64,000 nt of DNA from Aphis gossypii. Its lineage: Eukaryota; Arthropoda; Insecta; Hemiptera; Aphididae. Positions 22,260-33,800 of this stretch are shown here, in pieces. A model generated the notes under the pieces. The model did not search any database. It had not been told where the DNA came from and saw only the letters and a list, made by a program, of their open reading frames with translations. The stretch covers positions 41,021,260 through 41,085,259 of the forward strand of contig NC_065530.1 in the NCBI RefSeq assembly GCF_020184175.1, given 5' to 3'. Position 1 is the stretch's first letter. Every line of letters starts with the position of its first letter. The position numbers and the translations under genes were made by a program.

Positions 22260-23060
22260 GAAATAATACTTCAATTTCAAACTTCGGGGGTGGTTTCTGA
22301 TGGCAAAATAAATATCTCTGGTGTATTATTGAGGTAAAAAGTAAGAATTTTCCAACAGTTTAAAAAAAAATCGAGAAAAACAAAAAAAAAGTGACGGAAA
22401 AACGGAAAATCAGTTTTTTTAAATGCTTATAACTTAAAAATTATCACTGTAAATACTTACTTGATATTTTCACCGAATTATAATTATAAACAATAAAATT
22501 TTTAAAAAATATTTTGGTTTTTTTTGCGCTATTTATAGACAACAGAAATTTTCGATTTTTCTGAGAATTTTTTTTAAAGTGTCGATAAAAAAATTTTGGA
22601 TGTCCAAAACTACTTGAAAATTTAATACAAAGTTTCTCATAAGTCGTTCTTATTTTAGTTATAAAAAAAAATCGTTAGTCACAAATTTTTTTTATAATCG
22701 TTTAAACTTAAATTTTTTACGAAATAATATGTCAAAATCACGAAAATTTACAAGTAATTTTGTAGTTTAAATGTACAAAAATTTTTGTATAATATATAGC
22801 TATGAATATAAATGTCATTATAATACAAGATTATCCATAATTTTGCTTACAATAATTAACAAAAAAAAGTATTAATATTAAAAATTATCTGTAGATTATA
22901 ATTATAATTTAGTTATTTTTGTAAAACTATTGCTTGATAGGACTATAATAATATAGTGACTTTAATATTAGCCATTAGGTACAATTAAAATTATTTAAAT
23001 TTGTATTGTATGGAAGTTTAAAATAGCGATAAATAATAAATATTTTAAATAAATAATACG
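22260..23060. other. A/T-rich dispersed-repeat-like sequence
   Basis: Contains poly-A and poly-T runs with phrases such as CGAGAAAAACAAAAAAAAAG and GTGACGGAAAAACGG that look like old non-coding mobile DNA. No ends or ORFs can be defined. Confidence 0.3.
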
Positions 23061-23069
23061 CATTATCAA

Positions 23070-23292
23070 TATCGTTTAAACGTTATGAATATTTAATTTC
23101 TATAACATTTAAACGTTTAACGCTATATTTTCATAACGTTTAAACTGATCATAACGTTAAACGGAAAATTTTTTAAACGTTTAAATTGTTTATAACGTTA
23201 AACGCTAAATCGATCAAAACGTTTGGTATCCCTATAACGGTAAACGGTAAATCGATCATAACGTTTAATATCCATATAACAGTAAACGGTAT
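23070..23292 (+). repeat. AACGTT-rich degenerate tandem array, ~41 bp higher period
   Basis: Ten variants of ATAACGTTTAAAC follow one another. In the right half, units starting with ATAACG at 23151, 23192, 23233 and 23275 are 41-42 bp apart. Two of these carry AAATCGATC, each followed by a second half-unit with CGTTTGGTATCC or CGTTTAATATCC. AACGTT is self-complementary, so many units can form small hairpins. Confidence 0.75.
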
Positions 23293-23718
23293 TATTTTTT
23301 TTTGATTTAAGCCCTGATTAAAACATAAACTATCTCTTTTTCTATCTACTAGAAAATATATCCTAAGCAGTAAGCTGATAAATCATCTCAGTTCAAAATC
23401 TTTTATTCGTATGTACAACGATAACTAGGTATCATATTGGATTCAAATGTAATAGGTACATTCTTTATAGTGTGATAGTGACTTACTATACAGTAGAGCG
23501 TTACTCGCTTGACCATTCTTTTTTAATTATTGAAGTATGAGAGGATAAAAAATTCACTTGGTGATATTAAACATAAATGTACATTTCTTATTAATTTATA
23601 CGAATGCCATCGGTTCTCTTTCCCCCTTTGACAATGCCGCTGGCAACCAGCGTTATTGCCGCCGTGCAACCACCCGCAACAGACAAACATGACGATTAAG
23701 CGGGCCAGACCATGTGCT

Positions 23719-23757
23719 TATAAATACGAGTGCCGAGCACAAAATCATTTCAGTGTT
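23719..23757 (+). promoter_or_regulatory. Core promoter: TATA box plus initiator
   Basis: TATAAATA at 23719-23726 is followed by TCAGTGTTC at 23750, matching the arthropod initiator TCAGT, with the predicted start A at 23752, 33 bases from the first T of the TATA box. The surrounding 23600-23850 is GC-richer than background. It would drive transcription rightward, into a short signal-peptide-like ORF and, much farther, toward the TipE/TEH gene. Confidence 0.55.
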
Positions 23758-23862
23758 CTACACAGCTATACCTATTCTGTAGCAAAATCCATTCGGTTTT
23801 TTCTTTTCGATATCCGCGCTTAAAACGTGTAACTTTTATACAGACCATTTGAATAATTCACA

Positions 23863-23931
23863 ATGACCCTTCATAATATTATAATAATAACTGTTTCACT
23901 ACTTTCACATGTATCGTTTTTACGAATCTAG
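23863..23931 (+). CDS. Short signal-peptide-like ORF or first coding exon
   Basis: An ATG 111 bases after the predicted start of transcription, in the context CACAATGA, opens a 22-codon frame, MTLHNIIIITVSLLSHVSF and three further residues before TAG. The strongly hydrophobic core looks like a secretion signal, as in first exons of insect secreted or cuticular proteins. A GTATCG after SLLSH (23911) could be a splice donor in phase 0. No second exon was recognised. It could be chance in AT-rich DNA, with this promoter serving a non-coding first exon of the TipE/TEH gene instead. Confidence 0.3.
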   Translation: MTLHNIIIITVSLLSHVSFLRI

Positions 23932-24118
23932 GACAAGCAACCTCAATTTCAAGGTTGGAAATAAAATTTTTAATCCAAAACGACAATAATAGAATACGTC
24001 AACCGAAGTGGAATTTGTTGAAAATAATTTTTTAGGTAGTTATTAGTCGGTAAAATTATATAATCAACGTTTTGTATTATGTACGGACCGGGAACGAATA
24101 ATTTTTATGCGTGCGCCC

Positions 24119-24136
24119 GGTTAGGTTAGGTTAACC
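24119..24136 (+). repeat. Short TTAGG tract
   Basis: GGTTAGGTTAGGTTAACC holds two to three units of the insect telomere motif TTAGG; too short to be functional as a telomere. Confidence 0.6.
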
Positions 24137-24343
24137 ACGCGGTAGGCGTATACAATAAACTTTGTCGGGTTTAGTAAAAATATAATGGACTGAACAACCG
24201 ATTTAAATGCAGATGTGTTTAGGTGCGTAGTGTAGTGTGAGTAACTCTACCAGCAGTGATAATGATCACCAAGCAAATATTTATGAACAACGTATGATGT
24301 GATTAACTACTAAAGTGCGTATGAATATTTTATATACATATTA

Positions 24344-24361
24344 TTGTGTGTGTGTGTGTGT
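24344..24361 (+). repeat. (TG)n microsatellite
   Basis: Nine TG units. Confidence 0.9.
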
Positions 24362-25521
24362 TGTATATATACTTAATCGTCTTATTAATATTATTAATAA
24401 AAAATCATTAAACAATGATAAATATGGTAACTAATATGCTATGATATGGCAATGATACATACTTTTAGCTCAACTCAAACAACTCTGTACAATTGAATAT
24501 AAAATAAAATGTAAAAATAAATAATAAAAAAATAACTCACTTTTTGTCGATGCTTTGCTGGCCAGTTGCTACCTAAATCTAATACACATAACCGTATTTT
24601 AAAATAATTGTTATAAAAGCCGATAGGTATAATATAAAATCTATTAAATTTACGATAACACACAAAAACAATAAATAATAAAAAAATAAAATAATAAATC
24701 TGCCGCTCACGTTAAATGTAACAATAATAGTACACTGCAGTGAATATATGTATATGAGTCGAAATGAAAACTATTTTAAAAAGTTTCGAAAATTAAATAA
24801 TTAGGAGTATAGTGAGTATACCCCGAGAATATAAAATTATTAAAAAATGCACCGTTTGCGACCACGAAACTACAATAAGACCGTACGGTTTGGAAGTCGA
24901 GACAATACTAATATAATATTATGACAATGTAAGAGAAAATAATTATTACAATATTCATAATATTATATACAAATAAAATAAATCACCTATAACAACATAA
25001 TAATATAATGAGGGTGTTGTGTGTATATCAGTAATCAGTAATAACAAAAAGGTAAAGGTTATAATCTAAAATTATTCGGAAAAAACACTACCCCCCACCA
25101 CTAAAAATATAATTTAAATTATCAAAGGTGACTTTCACTCCCATCGAACTTGGTTCACCACATCTCATATAATTAGTGAAATTAATACGTAACATATAAT
25201 CACAGTAGGTATATTATGCTTAATAGACTTGACTTGTTGTACGATACCGATAAGTCGAATGTGAATATTGGAAAACAAATATTATATTGGACTAAATCAA
25301 AACGAAATTACTTCTAAACTCGACGTGTCTATCAACTCGAAGAACATCAGTTCACGTTAAAAAAACTCGTACACACGCAAACATAATAGAGATATTCAGA
25401 TTTCAAATATCACTGTTGACGACGCAAAACTCGACGCACGTTTGCGTTGCACCGGTCCGCGGGATTGGTCGCGTGTAATACGCGGAAAAAAACGACATAA
25501 AATGCATAATATTTTTAAAAA
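24362..25521. other. Stretch with no recognisable gene
   Basis: AT-rich to moderately GC sequence, possibly 5' flank or intron. No coding block is supported. Confidence 0.4.
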
Positions 25522-26006
25522 TACGAGGTTTGGTTATTAAATAACGAGACTTTTATTGTAAAATTTTTTTATTCACAATTTATAATAAGTTTGACACATC
25601 GCTCCATTGGTTGAAACAGTGTTGGAAATCTTTTCCTTGTAATGCCATTAATACCGCCTCTGTCGATTTTGTTTTTACAGCTTCAGCCGACTTAAAAAAT
25701 GTGTCCTTATTAAGAACCAAAATTCGCACGCAGCTAAATCTAGCAGATATGGCCGGGGGGGGGGGGCGTTGAAGCATTGGAGTTAGGTTTTTAACCAGAA
25801 ATCGCTTCACAGATAAAGCATTATATGAGCCGGCGCGTTGTCTCGATACAAGATCCACGAATCGTTTTCCCATAACTCGGGCCGTTTTCTTCTTACTCGT
25901 TCTCTGATCGTATAGTCAATACTCGTAAACAATAATGTCGATTTACAGTTTGTCCCCGGGGTACCCATTCAGTCATTATATACGAGGTGTGGCTATCTAA
26001 TAATCG
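25522..26006 (-). mobile_element. Frameshifted mariner (Tc1/mariner) transposon fragment
   Basis: On the minus strand, 25893-25975 encodes EWVPRGQTVN and 25580-25873 ends with KDFQHCFNQW; both are conserved phrases of mariner transposases, the cut-and-paste enzymes inserting at TA. The middle (VSRQRAGSYNALSVKRFL, then LTPMLQ) aligns with the block before the third catalytic Asp. That region is shifted by a G12 run at 25755-25766 (plus strand); in the neighbouring frame the catalytic block reads LAACEFWF, with Glu in place of the usual Asp. The left end has a TIR-like TACGAGGTTTGGTTATTAA at 25522. A similar TACGAGGTGTGGCTATCTAA at 25981 lies in the same orientation, not inverted, suggesting a second element's end next to or inside the first. 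Inactive. Confidence 0.8.
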
Positions 26007-26129
26007 TATAATAATTGCGTAAAAATCGAAAATTGTCGTTCGTTCCGAGTGGCGGAACACGCACTGATTTATGCGCACTGTGTTACCTTTAACTATAATA
26101 TTTTTTGGTCGGCGACAATACACATTATT

Positions 26130-26390
26130 ATTGTGATAAATCGACGAATAAAATTATATCTAAACAACTGTTTAACTCGAAGTAGGTATATTATAACTCA
26201 TATAGACCGTCGACGACGGTTATAATTATTATTACGACATCGGCAAGTATACGACGATAACGTGCGCGCCGCGACCAAAATGCAGCGAAGGTCCGACGAT
26301 ATACAAGTGGAAAGGGTTGTGCGGTACACATAATATACAATAAAATATAATAACCTGCTGTAGGCGGTGTACACGATTTCTGGTCACGCA
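26130..26390. other. Upstream flank of the TipE/TEH gene
   Basis: Transition from AT-rich DNA into the GC-rich island; no TATA-initiator pair was identified here. Confidence 0.4.
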
Positions 26391-26990
26391 CGTGCGTCCG
26401 CCGCTATTGTAGTTTGGAAATTCGGGAGACGTATTTGGCGAGCGCGGGACGGCGGCGGACGGGCGGACGGGAGGTCGGTCGGAGCGGCGGCCCGTCGACG
26501 GGGCGTGCGTGTTGCGAACGCCCCGGCGAGCAGCAGACGGAGCGCTTTACGCCGGGCGACTCGCGGCGCGCCGTCAAAAGCACGTAACGCGCGCGACTCG
26601 TCAGTCAGTGTGTCGGCTAACGGCGGTACGGGAACACTCACCACAGCCTAACTCGCGGAAAACCCCGTCTCGCCGGTCCGTGTCTCGTCATCGGTCTATC
26701 GCGTCGTCGCCGCGCCCCCGTCGATCGGCACGCTGCTCACACGCCCGCGTCAGCAGCCACACGGGTCCCGAAAATCGGGATACGTACGTGCCCGACGACA
26801 CAGGGAACCGGCCACCGGCGGCCACGGCGGGCGGTGTCGACGGCCGCCGGGCCGGTTATCCTCGTAAAAGTGGAGGAGACGTCGGCGACGGCGACGGCGG
26901 CTTTGGTGGCGGTGTTGCGGCGGGCGAACCGCACGTGACGCGGCGCCCGACTACGGTGGTCGGCTGCGGGGCGGCGCACCATGCGACGCG
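26391..26990 (+). promoter_or_regulatory. CpG-rich 5' region of the TipE/TEH gene
   Basis: GC content and CpG density rise sharply from about 26390 and stay high into the coding exon. Long frames here are on both strands, arginine/alanine-rich and without recognisable domains, as expected when stop codons are rare in GC-rich DNA. The region is probably 5'UTR and promoter. Confidence 0.5.
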
Positions 26991-27793
26991 ATGCGGTCCG
27001 CCAGCTCCGAACTGTTGCTGGACACCAAGCAGCAGCAACTCCGCAAGAAGAAGCTGCTGGAATTAGCGGCGGCCAAGAAGCAGAAACGAGGGGCGCCCAG
27101 GACCCTGCGGGAGAAGGTGTGGTTCTACTCGACCCTGTCGTTCGCCATGATCGCCGTCGGATCGGGTTCGGCGTTGTTGTTCCTGGTGCCGCTGTACGTG
27201 GACCCGGCCGTGTCAACTCTGCTGGCCGACTTCGTGCCGGAACCGGTGCAGTGCACCACGGTGCGCCGCGAACAGCTGGCCGGCCTGTACAACTGCACGT
27301 GGAGCTCGTGCCGGGAGGGTTGCACCAGCGACGTGTACAACTGCAGCCACATTTACGTGGAGTACCGGACGTCCGCCGGTGGAGTCAGTGGCGTCGGTGG
27401 CGGTGGCGGTGGCGTCCGGCTGGCGTCCGGTCGCGGCGGCGATGTGAGCGTGTCCCAGGCCGTGCTGCTGGTCAACATCAAGGGCTGCGGTTACCCGCCG
27501 GCCGTGGCCTGTTCCAATTTCACCAAGGCCTACGGCGTGCCGGGCGCCACGTTCCCGTGTCACTATTCCCGGCAGAACCACACGCTGGCCGTGGTCGACT
27601 ACGACAAGCGGCAGCAGTACGCCGACATCGTCCACTACTTTGCCGTCCCGTTCGCCGTGTGCGTGGTCACGTCCATCGTGCTGTGCGTCATGCACTGCGA
27701 CTGTCAGCAGGCCGCGGCCGCTGCCGCCGCACAGAACGCACTGCCGGAACCGTCCAGGAGTTCCGCGGGACACTCGCACACCGAGGGCTACAG
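26991..27793 (+). CDS. Teh1: TipE/TEH-family auxiliary subunit of the voltage-gated sodium channel, main coding exon (3' end incomplete)
   Basis: The exon encodes 267 residues plus two bases. TipE and its homologues TEH1-4 are insect two-pass membrane proteins that associate with Para-type sodium channels and raise or shape their current. Visible: a basic N-terminal region (QQQLRKKKLLELAAAKKQKR), the family phrase LREKVWFYSTLSF leading into TM1 (about residues 43-70), LFLVPLYVDPA, and an extracellular loop with NCTWSSCREGCTSD near 101-114. Cysteines are at 88, 102, 107, 111, 118, 166, 174 and 190. KGCGYPP lies at 164-170, TM2 at about 215-236, and an alanine-rich cytoplasmic tail follows. N-glycosylation sites: 101, 117, 176, 196. 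A glycine-rich insert at about 130-150 is a local feature. The sequence breaks at CAG/GTATAT (27793/27794), a splice donor; without splicing the frame would run to 27884. REKVWFY and CTTVRREQLAGLYNC look closest to TEH1, but the paralogue call is by eye. Confidence 0.85.
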
Positions 27794-27799
27794 GTATAT
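27794..27799 (+). other. Splice donor of the TipE/TEH exon
   Basis: GTATAT directly after CAG at the point where the conserved GC-rich coding sequence gives way to AT-rich DNA. It leaves a two-base codon overhang. Confidence 0.65.
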
Positions 27800-27893
27800 A
27801 TTATATTGTTGTCTCGTCGATAATAACGTAAAAAATATCTCTGAAAATTGCGATGATAATGTCCGAACGACGAGTTTAGAATAATATATAGTA

Positions 27894-30800
27894 TTATAGT
27901 ATTTTAAACGACGATGTTGTTTCAGGCGATTAGAATATTAGAATCCTTAGATTTGTATTAGGTCGATCGATAGATCGGTCAAAGTTTAACGAGTCGTTAC
28001 TCTTCTCGAACTATATATTTCGATAATAACCGAATTATAACATTTGAATTTAACAAAACGTGAAACAATCCATTTGGGAACGGTAAAAACATTTGAATAC
28101 GTCAATAATAATTGTCACTGACGTTAGCAAAATTGTACATCAAAAACAAAGCATTTTATACCGCACGTGCACTGCTTGCAGTATAGTACTTAATTTGAGA
28201 TTACTGTATACCGTGCCAATTCCAAAAAAGCGTGACATCCGTTAACTGTACGGACAAAAGCTAGTTGAATAAACTCGAATGTAGTTTTAAGTTTTGACGA
28301 GCGTACTGAATATACTACAGCAATAACCGTATAGACTATAGAGAGAGAAAGTACTCTAAATTTAACGATCTGTGACAGTAACGTAGAGTTGGCGAGTCCG
28401 TCTTCTCGCAGGGCGTTCGAGTCTTTAAGACAATAACATAGAAAACCCCAACGGTACTTATAAGCAGAATGTGCAATGACTTACAGTACTAGACGTAAAA
28501 CCATGTGGTTATATGCTTCAAAAATGTAATCATAATAAATTCATAATATTATGCATTAAAAATGTAGAAATATCTTTTATGGTCGTAACAACTTTTCAAA
28601 AAGAAACATGTATTTTCAGTTAATTTTTAAAAGTTTCATAAAAGTCAAAAATAAAACATCGTTGTTTAAAATATACTAATATATGATATTTTTATATGCC
28701 TCTGTACATAGTCAAGTGAAAGCTAAGTTAGTACTTGCATGTAAATTAATCGATAAGATAAATTTCCCTCAAACAAATGTTTATTCCGCATAGAATTAAA
28801 AATAATATACCATGTACATATTTAAAACATTTAAATCAATATAAATTTACAAAAATAACTTTGTTCCTGTAAAATTTCATACCTACTCGAGTTCAAATAA
28901 AGATAGTACTATATTTATAATCAGCGAATTAAAATTAAAATTATATAATTGTTTACAATATGTGCTTAATGTAAATAATAATAATAATAATTATATATAA
29001 TATTTTATTTTTAATATTATACTTACGTAATAGTGGGTTTAAGTGAATTAATAATTCTATACTTAAATTTTTAGTAAGTACTAAAACATATTTGTATATT
29101 ATATTCGTAAATCTGATAAGGAAATTTCAAATATCTACAAGTCTTAAACCCTGCGTGACTTAAATTTTTGAAATTGTTTGATATATTTAAATAAAACTCA
29201 AACGAATAGTTTCTGATTTGTTAAGCTTTATGAATTTACAGCGTTTAATAATACTTCTAATGGGTAAAAAGAATCTAATTATTTAAAAATAGTACAGTAT
29301 ACTATGCTATACTTACCGTCTATTGAGAAATTCAAAAATCAAACTTTCAATTTAATAAAAATGCATTATTGAAGTAAAAAAAAAATAGTGACGAGGTTAT
29401 TAATTTTAGTGAATTATTTTCATATCATGTAAAAACACACATTGTTATGCATAAATTCAAAATAAACTTACGTGGATACGTAATTCCCAACTGAAATCAG
29501 TGTTCAAAAAAATATTTTCAAAATAAATTCATTGATTATTCGACAAATATGTTTACTTATACCTACTTGAGATTACACAAACACTGTTTAATAATAATAT
29601 ACGACTTAGGTGTTTTAATTCGGTGCTAATACTGTTTTTTTTTTTTAACGATAAATGGACGCATCAAATTACATTAAAAAATATTGACGATTGTATACGG
29701 TTTAACATGTTTAACATTAAAAATACGTAGTCGTCCTAAAGTTTTTGGCTCTGATACTCACGTAGTTGCACTTAAGTTTATCGACGACACGACTCACGAG
29801 GTCCTTATTCTTTGTCGGACGTCTTCTTCTGTAATTTATAATCGTAGTCTGTGTCTGAAAACGTATTCTAATACGACAGTAGCTTTTAATGTATTGTAAA
29901 TTTGTACGCATTCCGTTTTTATCCACTTAAATAATTCGTGATAAACGATATTTGCTATTGATATGTATAAATTATTATAAATGTTAATATTATGTTAAGT
30001 ATTGAATCAGTTAGTTTGTGAAATAACAAAAACTTGTATGCAATACATATGATTTACACTTAAACTAGTTATTTCATACATCCCCGTTACTCACACTGTT
30101 AATGTGTTGAATTGTACAGATAGTATACACTATATTGTTATTTACAGTCCAACATAATAATAAATCAGATAACACTGACGTCCTTGTTATCGGTGATGGC
30201 AATGTTCACACGTATATTGAATTATCATTATAAGATTATCGTTGTAAACGTATACGTAATCTGTGCATTTATTGTTTGAATATTAAAATGTTCAATGCAA
30301 TTTCGAAGGCTTAAAGTTGAGTAATAGTTCAATAGTTAGACGGGTTCAATGTTTGTTCGTTTGTCTCCGATCTATCATTGCAATTAAAAGAAAAACACCT
30401 ATATTCTATATTCTACCTTACATTAAAATCTGTAAAAACTGCTTAATCACTGCATTGAAAACTCATCAGAGTTATTTTAAGTGTACTTATACCAAAATAT
30501 GTAATGCAAAAAGTTGTTAAAAAAAAAAAAGGTATTGTGCAATACTTAATACCACAATAGCTTTGCATAAATAGTTGATACAATTATAATTATTCGGTTT
30601 CAAATAAATTAAATATTATAATGTATTTTAAATTCAAATATACGAGTATTCTACACTTAAGCTGAAATCAAACTAAAATTGTATAGAAAAACTAGATATT
30701 ATATGAAATAACTATTTAAAGTAAAATAAATAGTTTTTTCATATATTATTTTATACTTTAATTGACATTTGTAGGTAATTTATTAATTAGATAGTAGTTA

Positions 30801-33800
30801 TTTCATAAAACAACAAAATTTAACACTTTAACAGAAATAATATAACAATAGTATAAATACTCCTTGTCATAATATCATAAAGACATTATTCTTGGATAAT
30901 GTAATATATCATCGTATTATAAGAGGACGTTATAAATGTCCGGGATTAATTAGGTCATTTTTACAGAATTCTTAAATAATACGAAAATTATGTGATCAAA
31001 ACCTGTTTAAATACGTATTTTAAAAGAAAAGTTTAAAAATGTGACCGTGTCAAAACCGTGCCCTAATTGGTTTGTTGTGTAATGGATACGAATTTATAAA
31101 TGAAAAAAGTTTTGCAGAAACCTTCAACAACGCCATATCAAGCACATACTCATAATAATATAATGAATATAACTACCAAGTTTATGTCATAAATAAAATT
31201 TCATCTGTACAGATGATGATGTATCGTTTTTATTTTTTCAATAACCCAACTCTATAATAATATTGTACAAAAAACAAACTTAAAAATTAACAAATCTATT
31301 ATATTAAATATACATATTATGTTATTAAAATAACAAAAACCGTGTACCCAATAGCAATACATAGCAATTAAAATTCTCTTCAAGTATTGATGCAAATGTG
31401 TATTATCAACTCAATAAAATCATGCCTTTTGAAAAAAAATTGAATTTCCACGTAGATATATTTAAAGAGTAACTTTAAAGTGGTAAGTAGTAGGTACACA
31501 CTCGCATGATAATATATTATGTATTTATGCGCTTTTTTTTTTTTTTTTGTAAAATTCTGTTCAAAATGTTATTCAGTAAAAATGTTCCAAATCCTTAATA
31601 TATGTATTTTTTATAAGTATTCTATTATAACAAAAATCGTTTTCACATACTATCAAAACGATAGCACGCGCCTATTTCCCAGGACGTCGAAATATATTAT
31701 TATGAACACATCCAATTTTTCTATTTTTCGTAACTCTGATGTAGGTATGTTTTATGAAACATAATCATTTATTCGAAACTTTTCAAAGCTTACATCTCTG
31801 AAATTTAAGTATCGTATAGTAAACAAAAGAAATGATGATGAGATTCAGATTAATAAAAAATGAGTTAAATAAAATATAATCTGTTATTATTATTTTTGTT
31901 TTTAAAATCTTCCAGAAGGTGAATAAAATATTTTAATTTACTCACTATTTATATTCAGTTGATTCCAAACTTCAATAACTACAACGTGAAAAATATTATA
32001 AATCTAATTTACTACCTACTTACTTACTATATTATACGATTAAATTATCGCTAAAAATATTTACGTTCCAATTAAAAAAATAAAAAAATAAATAATAATA
32101 ATAAATATTTATATACCTAATATAAACTGCGTGTGAACATTATTATTTGATTTAATCGACAAAAAAATATTATGTGTATACTATAACAGTAAAAGCAAAT
32201 TTTAAAAGTATAAAAAAATTAATACAATATTATATGATTTATAAATTAATAGTCAACAATAAAATATTGTGTATGCTTAAATTGTATATTAATATCCACT
32301 CAATGCAAATACGCATATTTAATTCATGTATTTTCGTGGTTGAAATTTGATGACATATTTTATTTGCACTGTAGCTACATTATATAAAATAAATGGTGTT
32401 TACCTAATACTTTTTACAAATCACACAACCGTTTTATTTGATCTGAGTGAGATGAAAAACTTTCCTTTCGTAAACATCTTCTATATCAGCACAAGACGAG
32501 TGGATATAAATTAATAGTTGGAACACAAATATGTAAAAAATAAACAATCGATGGTCGCACACTCGTGATATTTGTTACATTTCACGTTGAATTTTTTTTC
32601 CTGTCAAAATCTCAAGTTGTTCAGCTCTGATAAAAGTTTTTAAATCATCGCAACGTGCACATGTCTACATAAACACTTTGCTCGCACACGTCATATATGA
32701 TTAAAAAAAAAAAGGATTTGAGATACGGCTCGTTGCGTTTTTCACCGGCAAAACAGTAAGGCATGCAATAAAAAAAGCTGTGACACACATTTAATACACG
32801 TTTTTCATAGTTCTACAATAATAATATATAGAACATAGTTCTTCTCAACGGTTTGACACATAGTTGAAATCAGTAAAACGAATTTTAAACAAGTATAAAA
32901 GTGCTCAATTGAATACATTTTTTATTTTACACGGCCATATATTTTTATCATCATATATATAATTTATCGGGAGTAGGTAAGAATAGACATATTCGTATAA
33001 TAATATCAATTTATGAGTTTTCTGCATCTGAAAACTGCGTTTTTCAATATATGGGTTGTCATCTGTCTCATACAATACAGCTATACCATACAAAATAGCT
33101 CCGTACATAATATTATATAATAATAATAATAATAATAATAAATGAATAATTGTTCAATTATTATTTCCAAAATCATATTCATTAGAATTCTGACGTTAGT
33201 TGAAATTACTCAAGTTACAATTTTTATTAAAAGATAAATAAATAAACCCACTATAGTGGCAAGGATTTAAACGTATGTGCCTGATTATCTAATGATTAAA
33301 GTGATTAACGCGCTCCAACTTAATTCCAACTTAGTGCTGTAATTATTTTACTCGGCATAATACCCCTAGGGTGAAGTGTTTTAATTTATTAATTTAAAAC
33401 TAACACCAAAATACCATATCAATTCTAGTCTTGGAAAAACATGGCTTCTCACGCGCATTACAGAAAAACCAAACTGTGCAGAAGACTTTCACTATTTTTT
33501 TTTTCACAAAAATTAATTAATGTTTTTCCATTTTGAACTTGAATTGTACAATAATTAGTAAGCTATATAATATTTAAGCCGTAAATTGATTTTAATTCGA
33601 AATTTATAATATAGTGTATATTAATATGTATAGCTATTGAAGTAAAAAACATGTTCAAACTCGTAGAGTACAGTTGATATATCCATCACGCGTCTACTCT
33701 GCATATAGTACCTTTATAAAATTGTTTTCCATAATATATAATATTACGCAACGGAAAAAAAGAGGTTAAACTATTTATAACCTGTCATGACGTGACAGGG

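Noticed and set aside
26384..27779. Long arginine/alanine-rich ORFs on both strands around the TipE/TEH exon (for example 26509-27066 plus and 27213-27779 minus)
   Set aside because: Stops are rare in GC-rich DNA; these frames have no domains and are shadows of the coding exon and CpG-rich leader.
29684..29926. ORFs open on both strands
   Set aside because: Neither has a recognisable motif; no splice or promoter support.
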